A stretch of DNA of 64,000 bases from Nitrospira lenta (GTDB lineage Bacteria; Nitrospirota; Nitrospiria; Nitrospirales; Nitrospiraceae): positions 1-64,000 of the forward strand of contig CAMBDY010000001.1 in assembly GCA_945865525.1 (NCBI GenBank). Direction: 5' to 3'. Shown here piece after piece: positions 54,310-63,543 of this stretch (position 1 is the first letter of the stretch; the number at the start of each line of letters is the position of its first letter). Both the position numbers and the translations under genes were made by a program. A model generated the notes under the pieces. The model searched no databases and was not told the origin of the DNA. It saw nothing but the letters and a program-made list of their open reading frames with translations.

Positions 54310-55974
54310 GTGCACGCTGTGAAACAACACGACATTCTCATTGTTGGGGCCGGCCTCGCAGGGATGCGGGCGGCGGTTGCAGCTCCGCCGGATCTTGACG
54401 TAGCCGTGCTGTCGAAGGTCCATCCGGTCCGGAGCCATTCCGTTGCGGCGCAGGGGGGCATTAACGCGGCGTTAGGAGCGGACGATTCTTGGGAGGCCCA
54501 TGCCTTCGACACAACGAAGGGCGGGCTCTATCTCGGCGATCAGGATGCGATCGAGGCCATGTGCCACGAAGCCCCCGACGCCATTCATGAATTGGAACGG
54601 CTGGGCGTCATTTTCAGCCGAAACGACCAGGGCGGTATCGCGCAGCGTCCCTTCGGTGGAGCCGGGTTCCCCCGCACCTGTTACGCAGCAGACCGCACCG
54701 GCCACGCTATTCTTCACGCCATGTACGAGCAGCTCCTCAAGCGGCGTATCACCGTCTATGAAGAATGGTATGTCACTTCCTTGATCGTGGAGGAGGGAGC
54801 CTGCCGTGGCGTGGTTGCGTGGGACCTAATCCATGGAGGGTTGCAGACGATCCGAGCGAAAGCCGTCATCCTAGCCACGGGAGGCAGCGGCCGCGTTTTT
54901 CTGACGAGTACAAATTCGGTGATCAATACCGGTGACGGGATGGCGCTTGCCTATCGTGCTGGGGCGCCCCTGGCGGACATGGAGTTCGTGCAGTTCCATC
55001 CCACCACCCTCAAGGGAACAGGCATTCTCATTACTGAAGGGGCTCGCGGCGAGGGAGGCTATCTCTTGAATACGCGGGGTGAGCGGTTTATGAAAACCTA
55101 TGCTCCGCAGCAGATGGAGCTGGCTAACCGTTCCACTGTCTCCTTGGCGATTGGGCAGGAAATTCTTGAGGGCCGCGGGGTTGACGGTTGCGTGTTGTTG
55201 GATCTGCGGCATCTGGGCCGCCAGCGCATTCTTGAACGGCTTCCTCAGATCAGAGAGCTGGCCATTGAGTTTGCGGGGCTCGATCCGATTGAGACTCCCA
55301 TTCCTGTCCGGCCCGGCGCGCATTACCAGATGGGAGGCATTCGGACTAATCAGTGGACCGAAACGGACATTGCAGGTCTGTACGCGGCAGGTGAATGTGC
55401 CTGCGTCAGTGTGCATGGCGCGAACCGGCTTGGGGGCAATTCGCTCTTGGAAACGATTGTCTTCGGCCGCCGTGCCGGTATTCGAGCTGGCGACTATGTG
55501 CGAACCGTCACATCGCAGCCCCTCAAAACAGATCATCTGAGTATGAGCCAGGCGCGCGTTCAGCGGCTGCTGGTGCAAGAGGGGTCGATTAAGGCTTGGC
55601 AGATAAGGGAAGAGCTAGGCCAGACGATGAGCCTCAACCTAGGCTTGGTCAGGACTCAGGAGTCCATGTCCACCGCGCTTTCAGCCATCGCGGAGTTGAC
55701 CCATCGCGCGGCCTTTGTGACGGTACAAGACAAGGGCCTGGTGTTCAATACGGATCTCGTGCAGGCCCTTGAGCTTCAGTGCCTGCTCGATGTTGCGGGG
55801 ACCATCGTGGCGAGCGCCTTGGCGAGGACCGAGAGCCGCGGGGCCCATTACCGGTCGGACTATCAAGCCCGTGACGATGAACATTGGTTGACCCACAGCC
55901 TTATCAGACGGACTGAGGCGGGAAGCGTTCTGACCCATGATCCTGTGATGATCACGCGCTTTCCACCAACCTGA
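54310..55974 (+). CDS. Succinate dehydrogenase/fumarate reductase flavoprotein subunit
   Basis: 554 residues. The FAD-binding motif [12 protein letters not shown] is at residues 11-22, the covalent-flavin histidine is H43 in [10 protein letters not shown], and the active-site region is [13 protein letters not shown] and [15 protein letters not shown]-aspartate oxidase (NadB) lacks the covalent His, so SdhA/FrdA is favoured. No iron-sulfur or membrane subunit is adjacent, so it must partner proteins encoded elsewhere. In Nitrospira a fumarate reductase would serve the reductive TCA cycle. Start uncertain: GTG 54310 or GTG 54319. Confidence 0.9.
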   Translation: MHAVKQHDILIVGAGLAGMRAAVAAPPDLDVAVLSKVHPVRSHSVAAQGGINAALGADDSWEAHAFDTTKGGLYLGDQDAIEAMCHEAPDAIHELERLGVIFSRNDQGGIAQRPFGGAGFPRTCYAADRTGHAILHAMYEQLLKRRITVYEEWYVTSLIVEEGACRGVVAWDLIHGGLQTIRAKAVILATGGSGRVFLTSTNSVINTGDGMALAYRAGAPLADMEFVQFHPTTLKGTGILITEGARGEGGYLLNTRGERFMKTYAPQQMELANRSTVSLAIGQEILEGRGVDGCVLLDLRHLGRQRILERLPQIRELAIEFAGLDPIETPIPVRPGAHYQMGGIRTNQWTETDIAGLYAAGECACVSVHGANRLGGNSLLETIVFGRRAGIRAGDYVRTVTSQPLKTDHLSMSQARVQRLLVQEGSIKAWQIREELGQTMSLNLGLVRTQESMSTALSAIAELTHRAAFVTVQDKGLVFNTDLVQALELQCLLDVAGTIVASALARTESRGAHYRSDYQARDDEHWLTHSLIRRTEAGSVLTHDPVMITRFPPT

Positions 55975-56003
55975 TGGCAGGCGATTAGTCAGCCGAGGTC
56001 TGG

Positions 56004-56009
56004 TATAAT
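56004..56009 (+). promoter_or_regulatory. Extended -10 promoter of the two-component operon
   Basis: TGG-TATAAT, an extended -10 element with no clear -35. Predicted start about 56016, giving a leader of only about 9 bases before the ATG at 56025. Confidence 0.6.
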
Positions 56010-56024
56010 CGGCCCACGAGTACT

Positions 56025-56699
56025 ATGCGTATTCTGGTTATTGAAGACGAAACTAAAGTCGGCTCTTTTATCAAGCGCGCGCTTGAGGAGGAGACGTACG
56101 CTGTCGATCTTTGCGAAGATGGTGCGAAGGGCCTAGAGCTGGCCTGCGCCACCAGCTACGACTTGGTGATGGTCGATTTGATGGTGCCGACGATGCCGGG
56201 CTTAGAGATCGTTAAGGGGATCCGCCAGGCGAAGATTCAAACACCTATCTTGATTCTGACGGCTCAATCGCAAGTCGACCAGCGGGTTACGGGCCTCGAT
56301 GCGGGCGCGGACGATTACCTCACCAAGCCTTTTGCAATCGATGAACTGCTCGCCCGTGTCCGTGCTTTGTTGCGCCGCGGATCCACTGAGAGTCCCGGCG
56401 TCCTCCAGATCGACGATTTGTTGTTGAACCTGGCCACGCGTGAAGTGACTAGGGGCGGTCAGCGGATCAATCTCACCGTGAAGGAGTATGCCCTGCTCGA
56501 ATATCTAATGCGCCATACGAGCCGTGTTTTGACAAGGCCCATGATCTCCGAGCATGTGTGGAATCAGGACTTCGACACCTTTACCAATGTCATCGATGTC
56601 TACGTGAACTACCTGCGCAACAAGATCGATCGGGGCCACGTTAAGAAACTGATCCACACGGTTCGCGGAAGCGGTTACATGTTGAAGGCAGACGGATGA
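56025..56699 (+). CDS. OmpR-family response regulator
   Basis: 224 residues. The receiver domain has acidic residues in VIEDETKVG, the phospho-acceptor Asp in DLVMVDLMVP and the lysine in LTKPF. The C-terminal winged helix is of OmpR/PhoB type (NLTVKEYALLEYLMRHTSRV, HTVRGSGYMLK). It overlaps the kinase gene by four bases (ATGA). The sequence resembles CusR/MprA-type regulators. Likely target: the HtrA gene downstream, which has 11-base direct repeats in front. Confidence 0.95.
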   Translation: MRILVIEDETKVGSFIKRALEEETYAVDLCEDGAKGLELACATSYDLVMVDLMVPTMPGLEIVKGIRQAKIQTPILILTAQSQVDQRVTGLDAGADDYLTKPFAIDELLARVRALLRRGSTESPGVLQIDDLLLNLATREVTRGGQRINLTVKEYALLEYLMRHTSRVLTRPMISEHVWNQDFDTFTNVIDVYVNYLRNKIDRGHVKKLIHTVRGSGYMLKADG

Positions 56700-58096
56700 C
56701 GCTTCGCGTCCGGCTCACGCTCTGGTACGGCACAGCTCTCGCGCTGATTCTTATTATTTTTTCAACGGTTCTTTATGTCATGACCGCGCGGAGCCTCCGC
56801 GATGCGGTTGATCAATCGCTGGAGGAAACCGCCGCTACCGCCGTACGGGCGCTGGAAGAACGCGGATTTCTCCCTCTTGTCGACGAGGGGGAACTGATGT
56901 CGCAGTTCCCTGAGCTCGCGCGCATTGACAAGTTCTTCCAGATCTTCAGCCCCTCCGGTACCATCACCATCCGTTCGCCGAACGTCAAACAGCATGAGAT
57001 GCCGCTGAGCCGCCAGGCTCTGGAAGTTGCCTCTTCGGGCCATTCCCTATTCGAGTCGGCGAAATATCCCAAAGAACCGCCGCTCCGCCTCATTTCTGTC
57101 CCCATCGTCTATCGGGGCAGTCTGCTCTATATCATTCAAGTCGGCACCACGATGGATTCTGTCGAACATACTCTAAACCGCTTGCTCCTGGTGCTATTAG
57201 TGAGCATGCCGGTGGCGCTGGCCGTATCGCTTGCCGGAGGGTGGTTCATGGCAGGACGGGCGCTTCGTCCGGTCGACGCGATCACGCTCGCCGCGCAACG
57301 GATTGCCGAAGGAGATTTGACGCAACGCTTGACGGCTTCTGCTTCAGTCGACGAAATCGGGCGATTGGCCAAGACGTTCAACGACATGATTGACCGGCTA
57401 GAAGTTTCTTTCCGGCAGATTCGCCAGTTTAGCAGCGATGCCTCGCATGAGTTACGTACGCCACTGACGGTGATGCGAGGGGAAACTGAACTTGCGCTAC
57501 GCCGGCCGCGCGAACTCGAGGACTATAAAGCTGTTATGGAGAGCAATCTCGAAGAAATCGATCGGATGACGCACATTGTGGATGAGTTGCTGTTCCTCTC
57601 CCGGGCTGATATGGGCGAGGTGAAGATGGAGCATCTCCCGGTCCCGCTGGACGCGCTTATCGAAGATGTCCAGCGCCAGGCTTTGTTGTTGGGGCAGGAG
57701 CGGGATGTCCAGGTTGTGCTCACCTCCACAGCACCGACGGTGGTATCGGGAGATGAATTGCGCCTGCGCGAACTCTTGCTCAACCTTGTCGACAACGCGA
57801 TTAAGTATTCTCATTCCGGCGGCACAGTTGAGATGGCGTTGACGATCGAGGAGGAGAAGGCCCGCCTATCGGTGACCGATCACGGTATCGGGATCGCGGA
57901 AGTGGATCGGCCTCAGATCTTCAACCGCTTTTATCGCACCGATAATGCGCGAGCTCATACGAAGAAGGGTACGGGTTTAGGTCTGGCAATTTGCTCCTGG
58001 ATTGCTGAGTCCCACCATGGCCATATCGAGGTTCAAAGCAAGATTGGCGAAGGTGCGACCTTTACGGTGTGGCTTCCTCTGGTTCCTGCTGCTTAG
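56696..58096 (+). CDS. HAMP-domain sensor histidine kinase
   Basis: 466 residues, cognate kinase of the regulator it overlaps. Membrane helix 1 is at about residues 8-30, a periplasmic sensor region of about 125 residues follows, helix 2 is near 160-185, then HAMP. The phospho-acceptor His is in SSDASHELRTPLTVMRGE. The ATPase domain shows LVDNAIKYS, DHGIGI and GTGLGLAI. The layout resembles CusS and MprB sensors. The signal is unknown; the HtrA neighbour suggests envelope stress. Confidence 0.95.
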   Translation: MTLRVRLTLWYGTALALILIIFSTVLYVMTARSLRDAVDQSLEETAATAVRALEERGFLPLVDEGELMSQFPELARIDKFFQIFSPSGTITIRSPNVKQHEMPLSRQALEVASSGHSLFESAKYPKEPPLRLISVPIVYRGSLLYIIQVGTTMDSVEHTLNRLLLVLLVSMPVALAVSLAGGWFMAGRALRPVDAITLAAQRIAEGDLTQRLTASASVDEIGRLAKTFNDMIDRLEVSFRQIRQFSSDASHELRTPLTVMRGETELALRRPRELEDYKAVMESNLEEIDRMTHIVDELLFLSRADMGEVKMEHLPVPLDALIEDVQRQALLLGQERDVQVVLTSTAPTVVSGDELRLRELLLNLVDNAIKYSHSGGTVEMALTIEEEKARLSVTDHGIGIAEVDRPQIFNRFYRTDNARAHTKKGTGLGLAICSWIAESHHGHIEVQSKIGEGATFTVWLPLVPAA

Positions 58097-58100
58097 CAAC

Positions 58101-58133
58101 TTCTAATTCCCTCCTAATCCTCTCCTTATTGTC
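58101..58133 (+). promoter_or_regulatory. Three 11-base direct repeats before htrA
   Basis: TTCTAATTCCC, TCCTAATCCTC and TCCTTATTGTC follow one another with an 11-base period, so each falls on the same helical face. Tandem repeats of this spacing are typical binding sites for OmpR-family regulators. Confidence 0.45.
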
Positions 58134-58206
58134 GACTGCTAGGGTGTAAGGACTTGAACATGGTCATTGGTCTTTACCTCGATGGGTCCATTGCAAGGAG
58201 GAAATC

Positions 58207-59718
58207 ATGCGACAGCCTGTTCGTCAGACTATTGGACGTGCCAGTGCGGCCGTGGCGCTGAGTGCCCTGCTGATCGTGGGTAGTCAATCGCTCGCTCCGT
58301 CCCATGCAGTGAGCCCTCCTGCATCGGCCGCTGTGCCGGTCGCCCTCACGATGAACGCTGCTCCCTCGAATGGATTTACGGAGGTTGCGAAAGCGGTCAC
58401 ACCGGCGGTGGTCAACATTACGACCGTGACGGTCGAGAAGGTGGCTGATAGCCGAGGTGGACAGGAGGAGTTGCGTGAGCAGATGGAGGAATTCTTTGGA
58501 AGACCAGGGGGACCTTTTGGTCCTCGCGGGTTCCGTGGACCGCAGGGTTCTGGGCCCAGTGCACCGCAGGAACATCAGGGTGGCGGACAGGGCTCCGGTG
58601 TCATCGTCTCACAAGACGGATATATTCTGACCAACAACCATGTGGTTGAGGGCGCTCGTACCGTCACGATTACGTTGCCAGACAAGCGTGAGTTCGTCGG
58701 CACGATCGTGGGGGCCGATCCGAAAACAGATCTGGCTGTGGTGAAGATCGAGGGACAGAACCTTCCGACGGTTTCCTGGGGCGATGCCACAAAATTGCAA
58801 GTCGGGGAATATGTGTTGGCGGTGGGCAATCCCTTCGGTTTGAACTCCACCGTCACTCTCGGTATCGTGAGCGCCTTGGGCCGAGGCCGCATGGGTATCA
58901 CGCAGTACGAAGACTTCATTCAAACAGACGCGGCCATCAATCCGGGAAATTCCGGCGGCGCCTTGGTCAATACCAAAGGTGAACTGGTGGGAATTAATAC
59001 GGCAATCTTTTCTCAAACCGGCGGTTATCAGGGGGTTGGCTTTGCCGTTCCGACTAGCATGAGCAAGCCTATCTATGAAAGTTTGGTGAAGACCGGCAAG
59101 GTTGTGCGAGGATTTCTCGGAGTTTCGATTCAGGATCTCAACCAAGATTTGGCGAAATCGTTTGGCCTCGAAGACGCAAAAGGCGCTTTGATTAGCGACG
59201 TGAAGGATGACGGCCCCGCGAGTCAAGCAGGTCTAAAGCAAGGCGATATCATCAAGGCTTATCAGGGTGTGCGGGTTGAAGACGCGGTCACGCTACAACG
59301 GCAGGTGACCAAAACACCGGTGGATGCGAAGGTGACGATCCGGGTGATCCGCGCGGGTCACGAGAAGGACCTCGTTGTGACAGTCGGCGAACAGCCTGGC
59401 AGCATGAAGACTGCCAAGGCTGAGACTGCCGAAGCGGACTATGTCTTTGCCGGAGTGGCCGTTCAGGAACTGGATCAGAATACAGCGAAGGAACTCGGGG
59501 TCAAGGGGAAAGGTGTTGTCGTGACAGCGGTTGAGCCAAACAGCGGCGCGAAGAAGGCCGGGGTGATGAGGGGGGATGTGATCAGGGAAATCAACCGCCA
59601 ACCGGTCAAGTCGGTGAAGGAGTTTGAGGCGATTTCAGCCCGATTAAAAAAAGGCGAGTATGCCTTGATCTTGATCGACCGGCGCGGCAACGCGCTGTTC
59701 CTCAGCGCAAAGATTTAA
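58207..59718 (+). CDS. DegP/HtrA-family periplasmic serine protease
   Basis: 503 residues with a signal peptide (cleavage after SHA, about residue 36). It degrades or refolds damaged periplasmic proteins. The trypsin-like triad is His in NNHVVEGA, Asp in KTDLAVVKI and Ser in NPGNSGGALV. A Gly/Pro-rich flexible segment near residues 95-125 corresponds to the LA loop. Two PDZ domains follow (about 295-390 and 410-500). AAGGAGG precedes the ATG. It directly follows the two-component genes, which probably control it. Confidence 0.95.
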   Translation: MRQPVRQTIGRASAAVALSALLIVGSQSLAPSHAVSPPASAAVPVALTMNAAPSNGFTEVAKAVTPAVVNITTVTVEKVADSRGGQEELREQMEEFFGRPGGPFGPRGFRGPQGSGPSAPQEHQGGGQGSGVIVSQDGYILTNNHVVEGARTVTITLPDKREFVGTIVGADPKTDLAVVKIEGQNLPTVSWGDATKLQVGEYVLAVGNPFGLNSTVTLGIVSALGRGRMGITQYEDFIQTDAAINPGNSGGALVNTKGELVGINTAIFSQTGGYQGVGFAVPTSMSKPIYESLVKTGKVVRGFLGVSIQDLNQDLAKSFGLEDAKGALISDVKDDGPASQAGLKQGDIIKAYQGVRVEDAVTLQRQVTKTPVDAKVTIRVIRAGHEKDLVVTVGEQPGSMKTAKAETAEADYVFAGVAVQELDQNTAKELGVKGKGVVVTAVEPNSGAKKAGVMRGDVIREINRQPVKSVKEFEAISARLKKGEYALILIDRRGNALFLSAKI

Positions 59719-59731
59719 TTACAATCGTAGC

Positions 59732-59757
59732 AATGGGGCAGCATGTGCTGCCCCATT
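59732..59757 (+). terminator. Hairpin after htrA
   Basis: Perfect 12-base arms AATGGGGCAGCA and TGCTGCCCCATT separated by two bases, 13 bases after the htrA stop. A following T-run is lacking, but position and strength suggest transcript termination or 3'-end protection. Confidence 0.65.
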
Positions 59758-59846
59758 ATGCCTATTGCTGGATACGTTAAAAAGTTGTTCGTTAAGGCCA
59801 CAGTGAATATACAACGCTTCCTGGCCTGTCCGACCGCAGGATGCTG

Positions 59847-60710
59847 CTAATTGAAGACGACCGTTTTTCTGCCATAGACTAGTACCCGCCGTTCAACATG
59901 ACGACGCACAGCGCGAGCCAGCACAATCTCTTCCAGATCCCGCCCTTTTCTCACTAAATCGTCGACGGTATCCCGATGGCCCACTTGCATGACGTCCTGC
60001 TCGATGATCGGACCCTCGTCCAGATCTTCCGTAGCATAGTGTGCCGTGGCTCCGATGATTTTGACTCCACGATCATAGGCTTGCCGATACGGATTAGCTC
60101 CCATGAAAGCTGGCAAAAATGAGTGATGGATATTAATGACCGGACAGCTGGATTGGGAGAGAAAGCTGCCGCTCAGAATTTGCATGTACCGGGCCATAAC
60201 AACCAGCTCGATGCGATGCTCTTTCAGTAGGGAGAGCACGTGCTGCTCCTGCTGCGGCTTGGTCTCTTTGGTCACGGGACACACGGAGAAGGGAATTTTG
60301 AACAGTTCGGCCCAGCTAGCGCAGGTGTCGTGATTCGAAATAATGACGGGGATATCGATGTGCAGTTCGTTCCGCTTATGTCGCTGGAGCAGGTCTGCTA
60401 GGCAATGGTCCTGCTTCGAGACCAGCATCGCAACCCGCATTCGGTGGCTTGAGAGTCGGACTTCGTAACGCATGTCGAAGGTCTTCGCGATAGGCGCAAA
60501 GACCGTCCCGATTTCACGAAGCGGAATCTGCAGCCCCTCGGCGGCAAACTCCATACGCATCAGAAATTCGTTTGTCTCTTCATCTGTATGGTGTTCCGAG
60601 TCGAGGATGTTCCCGCCGGAGTCATGGATGAGGCCGGAGACCCGGGCCACAATGCCCCGGCGATCTTTACAGTGAATCAGAAGGATGACCGATTCTTTTC
60701 GTTGTGTCAT
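59847..60710 (-). CDS. purU: Formyltetrahydrofolate deformylase
   Basis: Hydrolyses 10-formyl-tetrahydrofolate to formate and THF. 287 residues: an N-terminal ACT domain (LLIHCKDRRGIVARVSGLIH) and a C-terminal formyltransferase-like domain with NIHHSFLPAFMGANPYRQAY and GATAHYATEDLDEGPIIEQD, holding the catalytic Asn, His and Asp. It keeps the folate pool in balance and supplies formate for purine synthesis. It lies 36 bases downstream of rimO on the same strand. Confidence 0.95.
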   Translation of the reverse strand: MTQRKESVILLIHCKDRRGIVARVSGLIHDSGGNILDSEHHTDEETNEFLMRMEFAAEGLQIPLREIGTVFAPIAKTFDMRYEVRLSSHRMRVAMLVSKQDHCLADLLQRHKRNELHIDIPVIISNHDTCASWAELFKIPFSVCPVTKETKPQQEQHVLSLLKEHRIELVVMARYMQILSGSFLSQSSCPVINIHHSFLPAFMGANPYRQAYDRGVKIIGATAHYATEDLDEGPIIEQDVMQVGHRDTVDDLVRKGRDLEEIVLARAVRRHVERRVLVYGRKTVVFN

Positions 60711-60746
60711 CCTGTCTCCTGCTGGTGGGTTTTTTTTGAGCAGCCC

Positions 60747-62126
60747 TTATGGAACGATGTGGCCGACTAGATCATACAGCGCGGCATCGGTGATCTTAAC
60801 CTTGACCATTTCCCCTGCCGAGGCTGAGCCATCATTGATGTAGACGACCCCGTCGATTTCAGGAGCCAGCCCTTCATGGCGCCCTTCCAGCAGCAATTCT
60901 GTCTCTTCTGAGACCCCTTCAACTAAGACTTCCATCACGGAGCCGATCAGGGCCTGGCCCTTGGCCGCGGCGATTTCTTCTTGAAGGGCAAGGAGTTCAT
61001 TTCGTCGTTCGTCCATGACCGCTCGCTCGACTTTCTCGTCGAGCCCGACGGCAGGCGTATCTTCCTCGTCCGAATACAAAAATACCGCTACCCGATCGAA
61101 TTCGGCTTCTTTTACGTAATGGCGTAGTTCCTCGAAGGCCTGCTCCGTCTCTCCGGGGAATCCCACGATGAAAGCCGTGCGGAAGGTGACGCCGGGAATG
61201 CGAGTCTTGATCCGATCGACGAGAGACGTAATGGCCGCCCGATCGCCTAGTCGGTGCATTCGCTTGAGCATCTGATCATTGATATGCTGCAGAGGCATAT
61301 CAATGTACTTGACGATTTTTTCTTCTCCGGCATAGAGAGCCAGCAGCTCGTCTGAGACCTGTTGTGGATAGAGATAGAAGGGACGGATCCAGTGTAGGTC
61401 CTTCACCTTCACGAGTTCCCGAAGGAGCGTGGTGAGGCCTTGGCGTAATCCAAGGTCCACGCCATAGTTCACGGTATCCTGGGAGATGAGGTTGATTTCT
61501 TTCACGCCTTCCGAGGCGAGGCGTGTGGCTTCTGCCACGATCGATTCCACGGGGCGGCTTTTTTGCTTGCCTCTCATCAGGGGGATCGCGCAGAAGGCAC
61601 AGTTCCGATTACAACCCTCAGCGATTTTTACATAGGCGCTATGAGCTTTCCCAAGAAGGAGCCGCGGTGTATCCGCGTCGTAGAGGTAGGGAGGCTCGCT
61701 GATCCAGAGCCTCTGCTGCCGTTTCTTCGGCACCAGCAGATTCCGGCAGATCTCCGCAATCTTTCCGAACTCGCCGGTTCCCACCACACCGTCCAATTCC
61801 GGTAATTGCTTGAGGAGTTCTCCCTGATACCGTTGGGCTAGACAGCCCGCAGCAATTAAGACGCGGCAGGAGCCTGATTCTTTGAGCTTGCCATGGGCAA
61901 TGATCGTATCGATCGACTCCTGCTTGGCCTCTTCGATGAAGCCACACGTATTGATGATGACGATTTCGGCTTTTTTCGGATCGTCGGTCAGGGTAAACCC
62001 GTCAGTGACTAAGGTGCCTAGCATGATTTCTGAGTCTACCTGGTTTTTTGAGCAACCCAGGTTGACGAACCCGATCGTGGTTTTCTTTTTGCTCGGGCGA
62101 GCGGGCGTGATTAATCGCGTAGCCAT
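60747..62126 (-). CDS. rimO: Ribosomal protein S12 methylthiotransferase RimO
   Basis: Radical-SAM enzyme that methylthiolates Asp of ribosomal protein S12. 459 residues in three domains. The N-terminal UPF0004 domain binds a second 4Fe-4S cluster (NLGCSKNQVDSE, NTCGFIEEA, AAGCLAQRY). The radical-SAM motif is CNRNCAFC, and a C-terminal TRAM domain (GSVMEVLVEGVSEETELLLE) follows. Start MATRLITPARPSKKK is followed by the usual domain. The pattern fits RimO rather than MiaB by the segment GKAHSAYVKIAEGCNRNC. Confidence 0.95.
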   Translation of the reverse strand: MATRLITPARPSKKKTTIGFVNLGCSKNQVDSEIMLGTLVTDGFTLTDDPKKAEIVIINTCGFIEEAKQESIDTIIAHGKLKESGSCRVLIAAGCLAQRYQGELLKQLPELDGVVGTGEFGKIAEICRNLLVPKKRQQRLWISEPPYLYDADTPRLLLGKAHSAYVKIAEGCNRNCAFCAIPLMRGKQKSRPVESIVAEATRLASEGVKEINLISQDTVNYGVDLGLRQGLTTLLRELVKVKDLHWIRPFYLYPQQVSDELLALYAGEEKIVKYIDMPLQHINDQMLKRMHRLGDRAAITSLVDRIKTRIPGVTFRTAFIVGFPGETEQAFEELRHYVKEAEFDRVAVFLYSDEEDTPAVGLDEKVERAVMDERRNELLALQEEIAAAKGQALIGSVMEVLVEGVSEETELLLEGRHEGLAPEIDGVVYINDGSASAGEMVKVKITDAALYDLVGHIVP

Positions 62127-62198
62127 AGGGAGCAGTCTACGGGACGGTTGAAAAGCCTGTCAATCAACAGGCTCTTGTAGGTTGCCAGTCGATTCCCC

Positions 62199-62204
62199 TA
62201 CAGT
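62199..62204 (+). promoter_or_regulatory. -10 box of the gamma-carbonic anhydrase gene
   Basis: TACAGT ends six bases before the ATG; TTGTAG lies 18 bases upstream of it (62175-62180). Transcription should begin at or next to the ATG at 62211, leaving no leader. Confidence 0.45.
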
Positions 62205-62210
62205 AGAAAA

Positions 62211-62750
62211 ATGATTCGAACATTTGAGGGTATCAAACCCACCGTTCCGGCCTCTTGTTTTATCGAAGAGACGGGCATCGTTATCGGCGATGTCGTGCTG
62301 GGCGAACAATGCAGTGTCTGGTTCCATGCGGTCATTCGCGGGGATGTGCATTATATCCGGATTGGGGCAAGGACCAACGTGCAGGATCTCTGTATGCTGC
62401 ATGTCACTCACGATACCCATTCCCTGATCATCGGGAGCGAGGTGACCATTGGTCATGGGGTGATTCTCCATGGCTGCACGATCAAGGATCGCGTGCTGAT
62501 TGGGATGGGTGCCATCATCATGGACGGAGCGGTGATCGGAGAAGATTCCGTTGTGGGGGCAGGGGCTTTGATCACGGAGGGGACCGTCGTTCCATCTAAG
62601 AGTCTAGTCCTTGGCTCACCGGCAAAGGTCAAGCGGCCTGTGACGGCTGAAGAGATTGCCTGGATTAAGGAGTCGGCAGAGAACTACGTGAAGTACGCAA
62701 GCCAGTATATGGACAATACGCCAAAAGTGAAGCCCGGCTTCAAGATCTAG
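62211..62750 (+). CDS. Gamma-class carbonic anhydrase family protein
   Basis: 179 residues, a left-handed beta-helix of hexapeptide repeats (VVLGEQCSVWFHAVIRGD, IGARTNVQDLCMLHVTHD, VTIGHGVILHGC). The histidines in MLHVTHD and IGHGVILHG are the metal ligands expected at the trimer interface. Members interconvert CO2 and bicarbonate or are structural relatives. In an autotroph a carbonic anhydrase role is plausible. No ribosome-binding site; a -10 box sits right before the ATG. Confidence 0.92.
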   Translation: MIRTFEGIKPTVPASCFIEETGIVIGDVVLGEQCSVWFHAVIRGDVHYIRIGARTNVQDLCMLHVTHDTHSLIIGSEVTIGHGVILHGCTIKDRVLIGMGAIIMDGAVIGEDSVVGAGALITEGTVVPSKSLVLGSPAKVKRPVTAEEIAWIKESAENYVKYASQYMDNTPKVKPGFKI

Positions 62751-62756
62751 CACCCA

Positions 62757-63464
62757 TCAGTCTTCCTCCCCAATGTGAATGAAGCAGATTGGATCGCCCA
62801 CTAGCGCGGTTTGGTAATAGCGTTTCCCCACTCGATAGGCCACTCCATGCTGGTGGCACCATTCTGCAATCCAGATCACTTCTTCCGTCGTAGTCGTGAC
62901 GAGACCTGGCCTCGTGAGCTTCCCCATGCAGCATGCCACGAGCGCCCGCACAGTGCGGCGCTCTTTGTTAAACTTCATGGTATCAAGCGTGAGGGGATTA
63001 CCCTGTCCATAAGTGAGAGGCGACAGATTCGGGAATCGCTCAGGATCGTTCAATACACTGACCATCCAGAGATGATCGAAGCAGCCCTTCGCTTTGGCTG
63101 CATCAACCGCATGGAATGTCAGGGGAAGTGCGCGACCAGCACGGTTGAGTGCGATAACCTCAGCTTTCCGGAGATTGTGGGGCTCTACCGTTCGGTCCAG
63201 CTCTACCGCTTCCATAATCATGGGGGGCAGTTCCGCCACTCCTGCACCGACGTAGAGACTACGACCGTTCCGTTTCAGCTTTTTTTTCAACAGAACAGCG
63301 ATCCGGCTCCCGAGCCGAACGCAGGGCCCCCGCTTCGCTCGCCAAAACTCATCGCCTCCCTCATAGCAATAGATTGCTCCCAACGCACCGTAGTCCAGAC
63401 GGTCGTAGACCCCAGTCACCAGACGAGTGGTTGCAGGAGCCAGCTTCGCGTAGCGTGTGTTCAT
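62757..63464 (-). CDS. Uncharacterised protein, possible SAM-dependent methyltransferase fold
   Basis: 235 residues from ATG 63464 (GGGGGC upstream), no signal peptide. Near residue 65-90 a stretch RSLYVGAGVAELPPMIMEAV followed by acidic and hydrophobic residues looks like the SAM-binding loop of class I methyltransferases. The C-terminal part (CCMGKLTRPGLVTTTTEEVI, WCHQHGVAYRVGKRYYQTAL) is not recognised. It lies between the convergent carbonic anhydrase gene and argB on its own strand. Confidence 0.7.
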   Translation of the reverse strand: MNTRYAKLAPATTRLVTGVYDRLDYGALGAIYCYEGGDEFWRAKRGPCVRLGSRIAVLLKKKLKRNGRSLYVGAGVAELPPMIMEAVELDRTVEPHNLRKAEVIALNRAGRALPLTFHAVDAAKAKGCFDHLWMVSVLNDPERFPNLSPLTYGQGNPLTLDTMKFNKERRTVRALVACCMGKLTRPGLVTTTTEEVIWIAEWCHQHGVAYRVGKRYYQTALVGDPICFIHIGEED

Positions 63465-63543
63465 GGTTGTGCCCCCGCGTGCGAATGGCGGCTGATGCGG
63501 AGTCTCTGGTTCACTACAACAAGAGATCGATGGGGTCTGTCGA

